Source of the DNA: Candidatus Rhodoferax bjergmarkensis
GTDB taxonomy: Bacteria > Pseudomonadota > Gammaproteobacteria > Burkholderiales > Burkholderiaceae_C
Direction: 5' to 3'
Assembly (NCBI GenBank): GCA_016708345.1
Contig: JADJFX010000007.1
Location: 124,001-188,000, forward strand
DNA: 64,000 bases
Both the position numbers and the translations under genes were made by a program. The notes beneath the pieces are model-generated. The model was not told the origin of the DNA. It saw only the letters and a program-made list of their open reading frames with translations, and did not search any database. Shown one piece after another: positions 45,514 to 55,069 of this stretch (position 1 is its first letter; each line of letters starts with the position of its first letter).

Positions 45514-46075
45514 GGGGTGCATGGGGAGAATGGCGTGTTCGCCATCCTTCCAGTCGGACCTGGGTGTTGCCCGGCCCATTAACCGTGACGGTGATGCGCA
45601 GTGCATCTCCTGCAGCAGGAATGTTGTCCAATGCCGCAGCCTGCACAGAAATGCTGGCCGCGTAGCGCTCCAGGCCCGGCACGACAGCGCCGGTGCTGTC
45701 GCTTATGCCGGGCGGCGACGCCAACGTGAAGCCATGGTAGTCGTTGACATTGTCAAACTTTGTAGCCCCGGTGCGGGTTTCACCAGACTCGGGGCCGATT
45801 GCCTCGGCCACGGCACAGCCTGCAGCACTGCTTGCTGTGAACACTGCCGGGTCATCAGGGTCGCAGAAAGTAAAGGGCATGCGCTGCACCTCATCGAGCA
45901 AGGACTCGGCAATGGCCAGCGCCTGACGGCGCAACTGCGGATCGGCACTGCTCGCCGCCGATTGGTTGAGCACGGTCAGCACACCCGCCATGGCCGCACT
46001 GACCACCACAATAAAAATGATCAGCTCGATCAATGAGAAGCCGCGCTGGGCCAAGGGAGTTTGCTGTACCTGCAT
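45500..46075 (-). CDS. mshD: MSHA minor pilin MshD
   Basis: A 191-aa prepilin: QRGFSLIELIIFIVVVSAAMAGVLTVLNQ, cleavage between G and F, Glu5 present. The C-terminal domain has LRRQALAIAESLLDEVQRMPFTFCDPDDPA, the helix pattern of MshD/GspI-like pilins. ATG 46075 shares a base with the mshC stop (TGATG), so translation is coupled. Confidence 0.82.
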   Translation of the reverse strand: MQVQQTPLAQRGFSLIELIIFIVVVSAAMAGVLTVLNQSAASSADPQLRRQALAIAESLLDEVQRMPFTFCDPDDPAVFTASSAAGCAVAEAIGPESGETRTGATKFDNVNDYHGFTLASPPGISDSTGAVVPGLERYAASISVQAAALDNIPAAGDALRITVTVNGPGNTQVRLEGWRTRHSPHAPHAAF

Positions 46076-46569
46076 CACGGCATCCGCCACATCAGGCCCG
46101 TGTCGTTTTCAAGCTGAAAACGGTACAAAACCGTGGTGCCATCGGTTACATCAAGCCTCAAAGGTGCCGGCAATGCCACCGCATGGCCAGCGTTCAAGGC
46201 GTTGAAGGTCACCGAGCCTACTGATGCGTCAGCCAGGCAAACCGGCACCGCTTGCGGGCAACTGACCGGCGGGGCGGGGCGGGCACCGCTGGCAGGCACC
46301 GGCACAAAGTCATAGGTGACACCGGTGGTGGAAAAGCTTGCCCTGATGGGCCGGCGCTGTGCCAGTGCTCTGCGCTGCATGGCTGCCGTGGTGCTTTGCA
46401 TGTCGTCGGCAAAGGCGCGCAAGCGCCACATGCTGAGGTCAAACATGCGCGGCACGGCAGCCACCGCCAACACGCCGACCAGCACAATGACCATGATGAG
46501 TTCCACCAGCGTGAAGCCACTATGCCGCACCACTGAGTGCACAAAGCAAAAACGCGAGCGATCCGGCAT
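46075..46569 (-). CDS. mshC: MSHA minor pilin MshC
   Basis: A 164-aa prepilin: SGFTLVELIMVIVLVGVLAVAAVPRMFD with a type III signal, then a GspH-like domain (FADDMQSTTAAMQRRALAQRRPIRASFS). Position between the major pilin and mshD fits MshC. The start is taken at ATG 46569 (MPDRSRF), since the upstream part of the open frame has no homology. Confidence 0.82.
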   Translation of the reverse strand: MPDRSRFCFVHSVVRHSGFTLVELIMVIVLVGVLAVAAVPRMFDLSMWRLRAFADDMQSTTAAMQRRALAQRRPIRASFSTTGVTYDFVPVPASGARPAPPVSCPQAVPVCLADASVGSVTFNALNAGHAVALPAPLRLDVTDGTTVLYRFQLENDTGLMWRMP

Positions 46570-46644
46570 GGAATCCTCGCGTTTTAAAGTGGGAATCTGT
46601 CTCAAACCTGTGGCAATGGCCCAGCGGCCATTGCCACACACTCA

Positions 46645-47082
46645 TCAGTTGCCAGCGCCTATGACGTCAAAAAATGCAGGTGTCGCGTACCCGCTTACCT
46701 TCACCGTGCAACTCCTGATTTCCCCGTTGGATGATGGGGCGGCCGGAAGTTCAACACTTGGTTCCGTGACGGCCACCGAATACCCGGCAGGCCATGCGCC
46801 GCCAGTCAAAAGTTGCTTGACCGAATCACACGTATTGACCACCTTGCATTTATTGGGTTGGCTGGCGTTGGTGGTTATTGAACAACCGGCATAGTTGATG
46901 GAAGCCGCCGATGCTGCACTGCCAGTAATGCCTTTTATGGCAGCGTCTTGGGCGTCACCCTTCAAATTGACAAACTTTGGCACCGCCACCGCGGCCAGCA
47001 CGCCCAGGATCACGACCACCATCACCAATTCAATCAAAGTAAAACCGCGTTGCACTTTAAAACCGCATTGCACTTGTTTCAT
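46645..47082 (-). CDS. mshA: MSHA major pilin MshA/MshB-like
   Basis: A 145-aa prepilin: MKQVQCGFKVQRGFTLIELVMVVVILGVLAAVAVPKFVNLKGDA. The leader is cleaved before Phe, with mature Glu5. A disulfide-bearing head follows (CSITTNASQPNKC, then CDSV and SCTV). The AVAVPKFVNLKGDAQDAAI stretch is typical of MshA/MshB. ATG 47082 places the leader correctly; an upstream ATG at 47145 does not. It has about 190 bases of its own upstream region, suitable for a dedicated strong promoter. Confidence 0.85.
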   Translation of the reverse strand: MKQVQCGFKVQRGFTLIELVMVVVILGVLAAVAVPKFVNLKGDAQDAAIKGITGSAASAASINYAGCSITTNASQPNKCKVVNTCDSVKQLLTGGAWPAGYSVAVTEPSVELPAAPSSNGEIRSCTVKVSGYATPAFFDVIGAGN

Positions 47083-47275
47083 GTTGTCCGCCTTGTAAAA
47101 ATCGAATGATTGCGCCTGAAAAACTTGTTCAGACTCCAACGTCATACTAGCCGCTTTATGCTAAACAAATTCTAGTCCAACACCCTTTGGCCACGCACGC
47201 TGTTTGTCTGCCAAGTCCATCGACATGCTGAATAACTTTTTTTTGCGCCTGATGAATCACAACGAAATTCATCGC

Positions 47276-47781
47276 CTAATCCATGACCTGGTTTTGCCAG
47301 ACATAGGCTTCTTTGGCAACCACTTCCAGCGGCCCCGAAGACCCACGCACACCATACCACGCCATGACATCTCCACTGGGGCTATTGAACCATTCACCAT
47401 GCAAAGGCATATAGCCGACGCAGGCGCAATCCCTATCAAAAACCCAGCTTCCGGCCGGTGCCGAGACGGCTTTGGCACGGTTCATTTCACCCACATAATT
47501 GGGGGGGCGGCGCTGCAATAACTCAAAAGGATTGCGTTGCATCACAACAACATCTGATGCATTCTGCCTTGCTTTTGTCGCAAAAAATCAATCACCAAGG
47601 CCGTGCGCAGCGCCCCCAGCGTCGACTTGACGGCAGCGAGCTCCCCCTGCCCCGAGACCACGCGAAATTTTTGCGCAAAAACCAGTACCACGACCAAAAT
47701 CACTGTGGCCACCAGCGACCACTCCAGCACACGCCCCCGCCACAGGGGCGCACTCAGGGGGGATGTGCGATCAATGGCCAA
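47276..47781 (-). CDS. mshF: MSHA biogenesis protein MshF, one frameshift
   Basis: Two overlapping frames make one protein of about 167 aa. The first (from TTG 47781, three bases past the mshG stop) has a membrane helix VLEWSLVATVILVVVLVFAQ and VSGQGELAAVKSTLGALRTALVIDFLRQKQG. The second (47545-47276) has NPFELLQRRPPNYVGE, a proline/tryptophan-rich part ending in WQNQVMD. One base is missing near 47562 in between. The place between mshG and the major pilin, as in Vibrio clusters, and the size support MshF. Confidence 0.7.
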
Positions 47782-47783
47782 GC

Positions 47784-49021
47784 CTAGCCCCCGCCCTTGC
47801 CCATGGCAGCCGAGCCCATGTTCCACAAGGGCAAGAAGACGCCCAAAGCCAATAACAACACCAGCAGCGCAATAATGGCCAGCAATACAGGTTCGATGGC
47901 TGCCGACAAACTCTTGACGCTGTAGTCGGTTTCTCGCTCGTACATGTCCGCGATTTCAAACAGCAACGAATCAAGCTCGCCAGTTTCCTCGCCTACAGAG
48001 ATCATCTGCCAAAACAACCGGGGTAAAATGCCGGTCGCTGCCGCGCAGCGTGAAATGCTTTCCCTCGCTCAATACCATCACGCATCTGCTCGATGCGGCT
48101 GCCGATGAACGCGTTGTCCACAGTTTGCGCCACCACCGTCAGCGCTTGAACCAGCGGTGCACCGCTTTGGCTGGACAAGGCAAAACTACGGGCAAATCGG
48201 GCCAGCGTAGCCTCTAACAGAATATCGCCCACAATGGGGAGTTTGAGCTTGCGGGCATCCCAGCGGTAACGCCCCTGCGAAGTTTGCAAATAATTTCGCA
48301 GTGCCAACCCTGCCCCCACGGCCACCGCCAGCAACAAGGGCCACCAAGCCACCATCCAGCTTGAAAAGCCGAGCAAACCGCGCGTAATAAGCGGCAGCTC
48401 GGTATTAAAACCGGCAAAAACCTTGGCAAAAACCGGAATCACGAAAATATTGAGGATGACCAATGCAATCGCCATGGCCACCATGACAAACATCGGATAG
48501 CGCATGGCCTGCTTGATGCGCTCACGCACGTCACGCTCAAACTCCAGTGCTCATTCAGACGCAAAAAACACCTCGGTGAGCTTGCCGGTCATTTCACCGA
48601 CCTTGATCATCGAAATATAAAAAGCGCCAAACACCTCCACATGGCGTGCCATGGCCACCGACAGTTCGCGGCCCTGGTCGAGACTGGAACGTATGTCTTT
48701 GAGCATGTCCACCATGGCAGGCTTGGTGGCGGAGGCCTGAAGACCGGCAAAAGCCCGCAAAATGGGCACGCCGGCTTTGTTGAGGGTGTACATCTGGCGC
48801 GAGAACACCAAAATATCCTCAACCACCACCGGTTTTCGGTTCAAGCGCGTGAACCAGTTGTCTGCGCTGACTTCTGTCGCCGCAACCGCAGGGGAAATAT
48901 GAACCGGTGCCACACCAATGGACATCAGCTGGTCGGCCACGCCACCTTCGGTCATGGCTTCGAGTTGCCCCTGGACCGCTTCCCCGCGGGCATTGCGCCC
49001 ACGCCATGCATAAACAGGCAT
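47784..49021 (-). CDS. mshG: MSHA inner-membrane platform protein MshG (GspF/PilC type), several frameshifts
   Basis: The platform protein of the pilus motor. Three open pieces align end to end. 49021-48551 has the N-terminal MPVYAWRGRNARGEAVQG and first GspF domain (FSRQMYTLNKAGVPILRAF, VGEMTGKL). 48529-48002 has membrane helices (FVMVAMAIALVILNIFVIPVF) and the second GspF domain (FARSFALSSQSGAPLVQAL). 48017-47784 has VGEETGELDSLL and the last helix. Two compensating indels near 48545-48560 create an in-frame TGA, and further indels lie near 48010-48050. No disabling deletion is seen, so base errors are as likely as true decay. Confidence 0.8.
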
Positions 49022-49062
49022 TTCAGTGGTTCCGTGTGTAAAGTTGCACGCTGACTTTCACG

Positions 49063-50811
49063 TTAATCGTCCATGTCAAAGCCAATGCGAAGCCCTTCGG
49101 CCAGAGAGGTACGCCCCTGCCTGACCAGTTCAAGCACATGGTGCGCCATGGTTTGCCCCCGCATGCGTTCACGTGCCAGTTTGATGAACTCAGCCGGGTC
49201 CGAGCGAGAAACGGCCTGCGTCAGCGCTGCATCCATTTCAAGCAACTCGTACACCCCTTGCCGGCCTGAATAGCCGGTGCCATTGCATGACGAACAGCCG
49301 CGACCGAGTTTGGGCGTCACTGGCGCGCCACCCGCCACCATGGCGCTCAACCAAGCCTGCTCTTGCACACTGGGCACCTGGGGCTGCGCACACTCTACGC
49401 AATTGAGCCGAACCAAGCGCTGGGCGATAACAACCTGCAGTGAAGTCGCCACCATGAAGGGCGGCACTCCCATGTCAAGCAAACGAAACGGCGTGCTGAT
49501 CGCATCGCGCGTATGCAAAGTTGATAGCACGAGGTGGCCGGTTATAGCGGCTCGCAGGCCAATTTCTGCGGTCTCGGCGTCCCGCATTTCGCCCACCAAA
49601 ATCACATCCGGGTCTTGCCGCAAACAAGAGCGCAGCACACGGGCAAAGGTGAGTTCGATCTTGTCGTTGATCTGCACCTGGGTAATGCCCGGCAGCCGGT
49701 ACTCCACCGGATCTTCCACGGTGATGACCTTGAGCTCAGCCGCATTGATCTCCGTGAGCGCAGCATACAGGGTGGTGGTTTTGCCAGACCCGGTAGGCCC
49801 CGTCACCAGCACAAGCCCCGCACTGCGCCCCAGCACTTCACGAAAGCGCTTGAGCATCTCTGGGGGCATGCCAATATTTTCCAGCCGCTTGCGGCCTGCG
49901 CCCTGGTTCAGCAGACGCATCACAGCCGCTTCACCGTAAGTGGTGGGCAAGGTGGACAAACGCACATCAATGGTGGTGTCTTTCAGACGCACGCTGAAGC
50001 GGCCATCTTGCGGCAGACGCTTTTCAGAAATATCCAGCCCGGCCATCAACTTGAGCCGCTGGGCCAGTGCGCCGCCAATGCGTTTGTCCGCCATGGTCTG
50101 GGTTTGCAGAACCCCATCAACCCGCACCCGGATTTGCAGCACATTTTCCTGCGGCTCAATATGGACATCAGATGCCCCCACCTGCATGGCATCCTCAAAC
50201 ATGGATTGCAGCAGTCGCACCACGGGCGCACCCTCTTGGCCCACACTGGCCGTGAGTTCGCCAAAGTCAACCGCGTCGCCCAGGTCTTTTTCAAGCGCCC
50301 GCGCCAGGCCGCTGATCTCTTCGGTGCGGCGGTAGAGCCTGTCAAAGGCCGGAGCCAGCTGGCTCTCCGGCACCGCCGCCATGGCAATGTTGCGCTTGAG
50401 CAGGCGGGTCAACTCATCAAAGGCGAACAAATCGAGCGGGTCACCCAAGGCCACCAGCAGCGAGTCGCCCTTGTCTTCCAGCACCAGCGCACGAAAACGA
50501 CGCGCTGCCGACTCTGGCAACAGCCGCACAACATCGGCCCGAAAGGGGAAGGTTTTGAGGTTGACAAACGGGATGCGCATCTGGCGCGCCAACCCGTTGG
50601 CCAGCAATTCTTCGGTAATAACGCCAGTTTCAATCAGCAGGCGCCCCACTTTTTTACCGGTCTGGCGCTGCAACTCCAGAGTTTGTTGCAACTGCTCCTG
50701 TGAAATCAGGCGCTGCTGCACCAGCACATCGCCAAGCCTGAGCTTCTCGGGCCGACCGGACGGAGAAAATTGGGACTGCGCTGGTGCGCCGGCTGCCGTG
50801 CTCATGGACAA
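49063..50811 (-). CDS. mshE: MSHA pilus assembly ATPase MshE, with cyclic-di-GMP-binding N domain
   Basis: The 582-aa GspE-type hexameric ATPase powers pilin polymerisation. The N-terminal MshEN region has tandem motifs RLGDVLVQQRLISQEQLQQTLELQ and VGRLLIETGVITEELLANGLARQMRIPFVNL, the pattern known to bind cyclic-di-GMP. The second half has P-loop VTGPTGSGKTTTLYAAL, Asp box VITVEDPVEY, Walker B QDPDVILVGEMRDAET, a His box (STLHTRDA) and the tetracysteine zinc site CVEC...CSSC. It is the first gene of the pilus cluster, with mshG 41 bases downstream. Confidence 0.93.
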   Translation of the reverse strand: MSMSTAAGAPAQSQFSPSGRPEKLRLGDVLVQQRLISQEQLQQTLELQRQTGKKVGRLLIETGVITEELLANGLARQMRIPFVNLKTFPFRADVVRLLPESAARRFRALVLEDKGDSLLVALGDPLDLFAFDELTRLLKRNIAMAAVPESQLAPAFDRLYRRTEEISGLARALEKDLGDAVDFGELTASVGQEGAPVVRLLQSMFEDAMQVGASDVHIEPQENVLQIRVRVDGVLQTQTMADKRIGGALAQRLKLMAGLDISEKRLPQDGRFSVRLKDTTIDVRLSTLPTTYGEAAVMRLLNQGAGRKRLENIGMPPEMLKRFREVLGRSAGLVLVTGPTGSGKTTTLYAALTEINAAELKVITVEDPVEYRLPGITQVQINDKIELTFARVLRSCLRQDPDVILVGEMRDAETAEIGLRAAITGHLVLSTLHTRDAISTPFRLLDMGVPPFMVATSLQVVIAQRLVRLNCVECAQPQVPSVQEQAWLSAMVAGGAPVTPKLGRGCSSCNGTGYSGRQGVYELLEMDAALTQAVSRSDPAEFIKLARERMRGQTMAHHVLELVRQGRTSLAEGLRIGFDMDD

Positions 50812-50825
50812 ATCCTTGCGTTAAA

Positions 50826-50885
50826 AACTATAAAAATGATAGCACGTTGCGCAATAAACACGTGCGCAAAGCCTGCATTTTGTTG
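50826..50885. repeat. Dispersed palindrome between mshE and its upstream neighbour
   Basis: GATAGCACG, then TTGCGCA (50847-50853), a nine-base loop and TGCGCAA (50863-50869), then GCCTGCATTTTG. The upstream gene reads through it, so its last residues are encoded here. Confidence 0.75.
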
Positions 50886-51556
50886 GAAATATTCAACGCT
50901 GGCAGCCCTGAAAAACCGGACACTTCAGTGCAAATGCCGTGGCTTGCGTCCCCACCGTGCCCACCGCCGCCGTGTCCGCCGCCGGAGCCACGCGGGGGGC
51001 GTCCGAGTTGAAGCGAACTGACCAGATCATCAAACCGTTGGCCGAACAACTTGTCAATTTCAGCCACCACGCCACCGAGCTCGGCACCGTCAAAATGGCG
51101 CTCCATCATGTTGATCACATCCTGCACCAGCAAATCACGCTGCACTTGCATGATGGCAGCCGGGTCCGGCCCGACAAACAGCATGACGAAATCATCGCGT
51201 GACTCCGCCTCGGATTCTTCGTCCTCGTCATCAAACTCCGCGTCATAAAACGTGACTTCAATTGCCGCACCGGACTGCGCCAACTCGTTCAGGTTCATGC
51301 ATATTTCATCCAGCACCTGCCGAAAATCTTCATCCCCGGACAAGGTCCAGCACATCTGCAACAAATGCTCTTGCTGATCAAAATTGATGCCGGGCTCATC
51401 CTCATAAGAACTCGCGGACGAATCGGTCAGCGAGCGTCCGCCGGCATATTTCCAAAGTGGTTTAAGGGCTTCTTGCAGCTGATCAAAATCAACATCGGCG
51501 CGCAGAGCCAACTGTCCATGGACATGGATCTCAAAAGGAGCGTTATAGCGTGGCAT
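50828..51556 (-). CDS. Conserved hypothetical protein (DUF6806-like), repeat-encoded tail
   Basis: 242 aa. The body (PFEIHVHGQLALRADVDFDQLQEALKPLWKYAGGRSL, YEDEPGINFDQQEHLLQMCWTLSGDEDFRQ, and an acidic DAEFDDEDEESEAE loop) resembles a Comamonadaceae family I tentatively recall as DUF6806. A Gly/His-rich stretch (GSGGGHGGGGHGG) is followed by about 20 residues (NISNKMQALRTCLLRN) read from the dispersed palindrome. The natural end is probably just after the Gly/His tract, displaced by a frame change or by repeat insertion. The function is unknown. It precedes mshE by 16 bases. Confidence 0.65.
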   Translation of the reverse strand: MPRYNAPFEIHVHGQLALRADVDFDQLQEALKPLWKYAGGRSLTDSSASSYEDEPGINFDQQEHLLQMCWTLSGDEDFRQVLDEICMNLNELAQSGAAIEVTFYDAEFDDEDEESEAESRDDFVMLFVGPDPAAIMQVQRDLLVQDVINMMERHFDGAELGGVVAEIDKLFGQRFDDLVSSLQLGRPPRGSGGGHGGGGHGGDASHGICTEVSGFSGLPALNISNKMQALRTCLLRNVLSFL

Positions 51557-51757
51557 GGCGTGAGTGTAATGGTGGAAATGAACCCCATTCAGGCGCGACC
51601 TGCATGGACGCTTACATTCCCGGAGTCAACTTGAATAGCACTGCAAAAAGTACCGTTATTCTTCAACGTGATCTCCTTTATGGTGCGTTTGATATGTTGT
51701 GAATGATTGTGCCACGGTCTGCCAACCCCGCGCAGGAACGCAACATACGAACTATTC

Positions 51758-52450
51758 TCATTGCCCCTTGACACGGCCATCAACCAGTTCAATCACGCGG
51801 TCACATCGGGCCGCCAGGCGCGGGTCGTGCGTGACCACCAAAAATGAGACTTTGAGCTCGGCATGCATGCGGCGCATCACGGCAAACACCTCATCGGACG
51901 AGACGCCATCCAGGTTGCCTGTGGGTTCGTCTGCCAGCACCAAGGGCGGCTCCAGCACCAGGGCACGGGCAATGGCCACGCGCTGCTGCATGCCGCCTGA
52001 GAGCTCACCGGGGCGTTTGCCCATGGCGTCTTTCAATCCGACGCCAGCAAGTATTGAACGCGCCCGTTCACGCTGGGAGTGTGTAACGCAGCCTTCACGC
52101 ATCAACGCAGGCAGGGTCACATTCTCAAGGGCCGTAAAGGCGGGCAGCAGATGGTGAAACTGAAACACAAAACCCAGCAAGGCACGCCGGCGCAGGGTGA
52201 GGCTGGCATCGTCAAGACCGGCCATTTCCTCACCCGCAAGCCGGTAGCTGCCTGATGTGACGCGTTCGAGCAAACCCATGATGTTGAGCAGCGTGCTCTT
52301 GCCGGAGCCCGAGGGGCCAATCAGGGCCACAAACTCGGCCGGGGCCAGCGACAAAGAAATGCCATGCAGTACCTTGGCCTCGTTGGGCAAGCCTTCGTTG
52401 TAATGTTTGAGAACATTGGTCAGTTCCAGCAGGGGTGCAGGGGTGGACAT
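51758..52450 (-). CDS. ABC transporter ATPase, LolD/MacB type
   Basis: A 230-aa ATPase: Walker A IGPSGSGKSTLL, signature LSGGMQQRVAIARAL, Walker B LVLADEPTGNLD and switch His in VTHDPRLAARC. It belongs to the MacB/LolD/FtsE-like exporter group that energises mechanotransmission rather than classical transport. ATG 52450 is preferred over the one at 52489, which would overlap the permease more deeply. It is the last gene of a three-gene operon (adaptor, permease, ATPase). Confidence 0.9.
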   Translation of the reverse strand: MSTPAPLLELTNVLKHYNEGLPNEAKVLHGISLSLAPAEFVALIGPSGSGKSTLLNIMGLLERVTSGSYRLAGEEMAGLDDASLTLRRRALLGFVFQFHHLLPAFTALENVTLPALMREGCVTHSQRERARSILAGVGLKDAMGKRPGELSGGMQQRVAIARALVLEPPLVLADEPTGNLDGVSSDEVFAVMRRMHAELKVSFLVVTHDPRLAARCDRVIELVDGRVKGQ

Positions 52451-52460
52451 GCCAACAGCC

Positions 52461-53686
52461 TTACATTCGAATGGCTTGCGCCGGGTCAAGGGCGGCTGCG
52501 CGCCGGGCAGGCGCTACGGCAGCGAGCACACCGCACAGCGTGGCCACACCCGCAATGCGCAGCGCAAGCCCCGGCGCGAGGGTGATGGCAAACAGGGGCA
52601 GGCCATCAGCGCCGCGCACAAAGGTGGTAAACGCCCAAATCAGCGCAACGGCAAACAAAATGCCGAGGGCTGAGCCCAGCGCACCCACAATGGCACCCTG
52701 CAGCAAAAACACCCGCAGCACCTGAGCCTGAGTGGCACCCATGGCGCGCAAGATGCCGATTTCGCGCCGCTTTTGCACCACCGACACCACCAACACACTG
52801 GCAATGCCCAGCACCACCACCACCATCACCACCGCGCGAATCAGGCTCGTGCTCACGGACTGCGCGTTCAAGGCCGACACCAGCTGCGCATTGGCCTCTT
52901 GCCAGCCCTCCACTTTGTAAGGCCAGCGCTGTCCAAGGTCTTTGGCAATCGACGACGCAGCCCAGACATCCACCAAGGAAAGATCAAGACTGGTCGCGCC
53001 GCCCGAAAGTCCCGCCAGGCTCTGCGCGGCACGCAGCGGAACGATGACGGAGCGCCGGTTGAGTTCGCGCACACCAAGATCGACCAGTGCTGTGATGCGC
53101 AAGGAATCGCTCACACCCCCACCACCAGACCCACGCGGTCACCCACCCGAACCCCCAAATCGCCTGCCAGCTCGCGGCCCAAAATGCCCTCACCTGCATT
53201 GAGCCGCGCCACCCCTTGCACAACCTTGGCACGCAGTCGCACGATGCGGTCATAACGATCAAGGTCCACACCAACCAGTGCCACCGATCTGGATGCCTCG
53301 CCACGCACCGCAAGACCGGCCACAGACACCATGGGCGAAACGCCGGCCACTCCCGGTAGCGCCTCCAGGACAGGAACCAATTGCTGCCAGTTTGCAATGG
53401 AACGTGGCCGCTGCGCGCGTGGCTGGGTCTGAACAAGCGCAGTGCTTCCTGCCACCAAGGGTCGCAATGCGAGAACAGTATCGTCCGGGCTGCTCAGGGT
53501 CACATGGGCTTGCGCGCCCAGCGTTTTGTCCAGCGTATTGCGTTGCAAGCCGGTGATCAGGGCCGAGATGTAGGCGATCACGGCCACGCCGGCCGCAACG
53601 CCTACGATGATGAGCAAGGTCTGCATGCGCCCTTCGCGCAAAAAACGCAGGGCAACGGTTCTTTCAAATCCAAACCAGCTGACCAT
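52461..53686 (-). CDS. MacB/FtsX-type ABC permease, one frameshift
   Basis: The permease, about 408 aa, has the classic N-terminal helix after RFLREGRMQTLLIIVGVAAGVAVIAYISAL. A MacB-type periplasmic domain follows, then three C-terminal helices (SLIRAVVMVVVVLGIASVLVVSVVQKRREIGILRAMGAT, AIVGALGSALGILFAVALIWAF, ALRIAGVATLCGVLAAVAPARRAA). The frame breaks at 53112 within a run of five Gs on the minus strand (GGTGGGGGTGTGAGC), probably one G too many. Upstream piece 53686-53111, downstream piece 53114-52461. With the adaptor and ATPase it forms a tripartite-like exporter; the substrate is unknown. Confidence 0.85.
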
Positions 53687-53697
53687 AGCGCAAGCCC

Positions 53698-54924
53698 TCA
53701 GCGACCAGCCGCCGCCGCGGCCGTTTCGGCATGAACCCGCTGGCCGGGCTTCGGGGCAGGCCCTTTCAACACGACATCCCCCGGCTTTAACCCGTCCACC
53801 ACTTCTGCTGCTTCGAGTGTGCGCAGCCCCAGCCGCACCTGACGCGCTTGCACACGGCCCTGGTGCTCCACCATTACCGTGGCTTCTGACCCGGATGGAG
53901 ACGAGGCCTGCAAGGCCTGCAGCGGCACCACCAGCACACTCTCACGGCGCGCGGTTTCTACCTCGATCGACAGGGTCATGTCTTCGCGAAGAAAGTCCGG
54001 CGCAGCTTGTTGCAGCAGCGAAAACTTGACCTCAACTGCCCCGCGCTGTGAATCAACCAATGGAGAAATCGACTCAACCTTGGCCTGAAAACGCTGCTGT
54101 GCAAAGGCATCGGCCAGTACATTGGCCGTCTGCCCGACCTTGAGCTGCTCAAGGTAGCGCTCATCGACTTGGGCGACCAGTTGGGTGGGGCCGGCCAGCG
54201 CCAGGCTCAAAAGAGCCCGCCCCGGCTGAACAATCTGACCCGGCTCGACCAGACGGGCCAGCACGCTTGCCTTCGCCGGTGCCAGCACCACGGTCTGTGC
54301 CAGCCGTGCGCGCGCTGCAGCAGTGGCTGCCTGGGCCAGAGCCCATTGCGCCCGGGCCTGCAGCACCTCACTGCCTTGGTCGGTGTTGGCCTGCGTCTGC
54401 GCCCGCGCGCTGTCACGCTGCGCCTTTGCCACAGCAGCCGTACGTTCGGATTCGTCCATGCGGGATTCGCTTAAAAAGCCCTTGGCCACCAAATCTTGCG
54501 TACGCTTCAATTCAGCCTGCGCTGCCAAGAGAACTGAATCGGCCTGCGCCAGCGCTGCCTGCGTGACGCCGCGGCCTGTGCTTTGCAAGCCTTGCAAACG
54601 GGCCTGCGCCTGCCGTTCGCTGGCTTTGGCCTGGGCCAGCGCCGCTTGCAGCTCCTCATCTTCCAGACGCACAAGCACATCGCCCATGGCCACTTGCGCG
54701 CCCTGTGTCACATTCACCTGCAACACGCGCCCCGTGAGCGTGCTGCCCACGTCCACCCGCGAAAGCGTCGCCACGCGGCCCGAAAACTGCAATGTGCGAA
54801 CCAGTGGTGCCAAACGCAGGGTTACGGCTGGTACGCTGGGAGCGCGGGTCATCCACCCGGCTACTGCGATGGCAGCCATGAGAGCAAGCCCAACAATCAA
54901 AAAAATCAGTGAGCGACGGGACAT
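53698..54924 (-). CDS. Periplasmic adaptor (HlyD/MacA-type) subunit
   Basis: A 408-aa membrane-fusion protein: N-terminal helix LIFLIVGLALMAAIAVAGW, lipoyl/barrel-sandwich halves (GRVLQVNVTQGAQVAMGDVLVRLED and VLAPAKASVLARLVEPGQIVQPG). A long alanine-rich helical hairpin at about 85-215 and a beta-barrel domain follow. It links the MacB-like permease to an outer-membrane TolC-type channel, which is not encoded nearby. First gene of the exporter operon, 11 bases before the permease start. Confidence 0.9.
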   Translation of the reverse strand: MSRRSLIFLIVGLALMAAIAVAGWMTRAPSVPAVTLRLAPLVRTLQFSGRVATLSRVDVGSTLTGRVLQVNVTQGAQVAMGDVLVRLEDEELQAALAQAKASERQAQARLQGLQSTGRGVTQAALAQADSVLLAAQAELKRTQDLVAKGFLSESRMDESERTAAVAKAQRDSARAQTQANTDQGSEVLQARAQWALAQAATAAARARLAQTVVLAPAKASVLARLVEPGQIVQPGRALLSLALAGPTQLVAQVDERYLEQLKVGQTANVLADAFAQQRFQAKVESISPLVDSQRGAVEVKFSLLQQAAPDFLREDMTLSIEVETARRESVLVVPLQALQASSPSGSEATVMVEHQGRVQARQVRLGLRTLEAAEVVDGLKPGDVVLKGPAPKPGQRVHAETAAAAAGR

Positions 54925-55069
54925 GTTGGAAACGGTTCAGATAAACGGTTCAGAGATGAAATTTTTCGGTGCACCATGGCGCATTTCATTAGAACACCGC
55001 AGGCGCAGGAGCACCCAGAACCCGATACATGACCCCGCTGCCTTACTGGATGCCAGAACGGATACCTGC

